Of a DNA stretch of 64,000 bases, positions 62,571 through 64,000 are shown one piece after another. The DNA comes from Glossina fuscipes (lineage: Eukaryota > Arthropoda > Insecta > Diptera > Glossinidae): positions 14,130,204 through 14,194,203 of the forward strand of contig NW_023998415.1 of the NCBI RefSeq assembly GCF_014805625.2, written 5' to 3'. The translations under genes and the position numbers were made by a program. The notes below the pieces were generated by a model. The model saw nothing but the letters and a program-made list of their open reading frames with translations. It was not told where the DNA came from and ran no database searches. Numbering within the stretch: the stretch's first letter is position 1; the number at the start of each line of letters is the position of its first letter.

Positions 62571-63387
62571 GTGTGTTTCGAAAATTTGGACAAGTGTTAA
62601 GTACATGTTTTTGTTTCATAATAAATTTTCATTCTTTTTTCTTTCTATTCGTATGCGATTCGAGGACTATAAAACTGCCTTTCCAAATTCAAATGTTTCT
62701 TCTCGTTTTCTGCTCGCTGTTTTGATCTGTCTGGAAAAGACAAAATGCATAGGTTTTACACTTTCCGTGTAGAAGAGGGCGGGAAAGTGCATAATTTAAT
62801 AACGGACTCATAGACAACATCAAAGGAACTCATCCGAAACTTTTAATTTCTTGGTAAAAACATTGGAAGATTTCAAATCGCTCGCACCTTTGTTACCACC
62901 TAACGAATGTCTCCTTGAAGCTACTCTAAAGAATTTGTGTTCGGAAACGATCGCAAATGAAGATAAATTCCTTCTTAAGAGATTTGTTAAAGTATTTTGA
63001 GAAATTACAAATCAGCAGGTAAAACATGTTTGTAACATGCATGTGGCCTCTTCCGCAAAAAGCACAATATTTCAAAGCAAAAATTCCATGCGAGTCATGA
63101 ATTTTTATCCACATATTTTGGAAAAAAAAACTTGATTTTTTAAAACGTATATACTGATCTGCTTTCTTAATAAACGATCTAAATTAAAATTGATCGATTT
63201 TTAACCAAAATCTAATATTCTATCTATCGTCTATTTAAATGTAATAGCAATCGATGTTTTTCAAACAAACGAAAGTTTTTATTGACAGCTAAATTGTAAG
63301 CTGACATCATGCTAGTTGTCAGGGCCCTCGATGAAATTTGCTTGTTTATAAATGGCGATGGTTCGATTTCGTAATTTTAATTTGATT
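62571..63387. other. AT-rich DNA, no feature recognised
   Basis: No coding frame, repeat or RNA gene recognised. Confidence 0.6.
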
Positions 63388-63401
63388 TAAATGGTTTATT
63401 A
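63388..63401. repeat. target-site duplication, left copy
   Basis: TAAATGGTTTATTA, identical to 63596-63609 on the other side of the SINE. Confidence 0.9.
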
Positions 63402-63554
63402 TCCGCCTGAGTAGCCGAAGGCGAGTAATCTCGACTAGCAAGTCAATGGTCGTGGGTTCGAATCTCAAGTGCGGTAGAGTTTTTAATAAAAGCCGATAGC
63501 CTTAGACGCTAGTGCTTTTAAGAGTTTAGTCTTGGAATTTATTTCTCTGGCGAA

Positions 63555-63595
<41 letters not shown>
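63402..63595 (+). mobile_element. tRNA-derived SINE with (AAT)n tail and perfect target duplication
   Basis: The head TCCGCCTGAGTAGCCGAAGG ... GTGGGTTCGAATCTCAAGTG contains a near-consensus B box (GGTTCGAATCT) and can pair CCGC with GCGG like an acceptor stem. A short unrelated body leads to (AAT)n at 63558-63595. The 14-bp sequence TAAATGGTTTATTA is repeated exactly at 63388-63401 and 63596-63609, the mark of target-primed insertion. The head matches the 58 kb copy. Confidence 0.85.
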
Positions 63596-63600
<5 letters not shown>

Positions 63601-63609
63601 GGTTTATTA
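63596..63609. repeat. target-site duplication, right copy
   Basis: Exact repeat of 63388-63401. Confidence 0.9.
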
Positions 63610-64000
63610 ATATAACAAACAGTCCATGTGAAGGGCATATAGCATTTAAGAACTGTCACGAAATTTTTAAAGATTAACCTTGCACTGAGATAAAAACCTG
63701 CGAAATCAAAACTATGCCGCAAAGAAATCGTTTACGGGATTCGAATATTTCGATTCTTTTTCCTCTCTTTTTCTACAAGAAATTCATTTCGTCAAACGAG
63801 ATTTCCTGTTAAACGGATTTTATTTTTCAGCAAATTCCAAAAAAACATTTTTAAATAGCTAATCTGAACCGACTAACGTGCTGGAAGAATGCTCCGGTTC
63901 GTGCGTGATTAAGAAGTATTTCGGCACAGTATGTACACTATGTTGATATTTTCAGTTTTTTCATTATTTTTATTCTCTTACACCACTTGTAGTACAAGTT
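63610..64000. other. right edge, no feature recognised
   Basis: AT-rich non-coding DNA; nothing supported. Confidence 0.6.

Noticed and set aside
63401..63475. Functional tRNA gene
   Set aside because: B box and partial acceptor pairing are present but the D and anticodon arms do not fold well, and it is the head of a SINE with a target duplication.

Overview
The window is AT-rich eukaryotic DNA with long introns, many (AT)n/(A)n/(GA)n microsatellites and several transposon relics. It carries one clearly recognisable gene, on the minus strand: the fly DHHC palmitoyltransferase approximated (app; ZDHHC9/14/18 group). The near-perfect match to the Drosophila protein core, with a much more AT-rich and repeat-filled non-coding part, suggests a higher dipteran (brachyceran fly). 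Genus cannot be read from the sequence.

The app coding region runs from the start codon at 32236 down to the most distal stop at 1213. Seven shared coding exons (32049-32236, 19237-19397, 18987-19171, 14163-14274, 13884-14038, 13696-13817, 13423-13618) encode residues 1-373: four membrane segments, DPG motif, cysteine-rich DHHC domain and TTxE motif. The eighth exon starts at 12974. It either reads through to a stop at 11946 (715-residue product, polyglutamine tail) or uses a strong donor after 12890. From that donor two phase-compatible terminal exons are available: a short acidic tail at 2833-2942 (437 residues) and a long disordered tail at 1213-2306 (765 residues). All three predicted coding sums are multiples of three.

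The introns hold: an unrecognised 132-codon ORF (3459-3857), a 625-base gap (7380-8004), a GC-rich poly(A)-ended retrocopy (8846-9118), a tRNA-derived SINE (about 17108-17385), a 5'-truncated jockey-like LINE (21027-22175), a 740-bp foldback element (29705-30441) and a small inverted-repeat element (31025-31257).

The 32 kb upstream of the start codon (32237-64000) has no confident coding gene. It contains a scrambled R1/LOA-type LINE (32640-34900), a mariner transposase fragment (42784-42984), a weak candidate 5' exon and promoter for app (43147-43422), a 100-base gap (48185-48284), a probable LINE ORF1 relic (53900-54500), two SINE copies (58014-58229; 63402-63595, the latter with a perfect 14-bp target duplication) and a weak plus-strand first-exon candidate near the right end (62409-62570). 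I see no prokaryotic features, CRISPR arrays, rRNA or functional tRNA genes. The most interesting items are the three-way C-terminal tail switch of app, a polyadenylation signal in the loop of a hairpin after the short tail, and the long foldback element inside the first coding intron.
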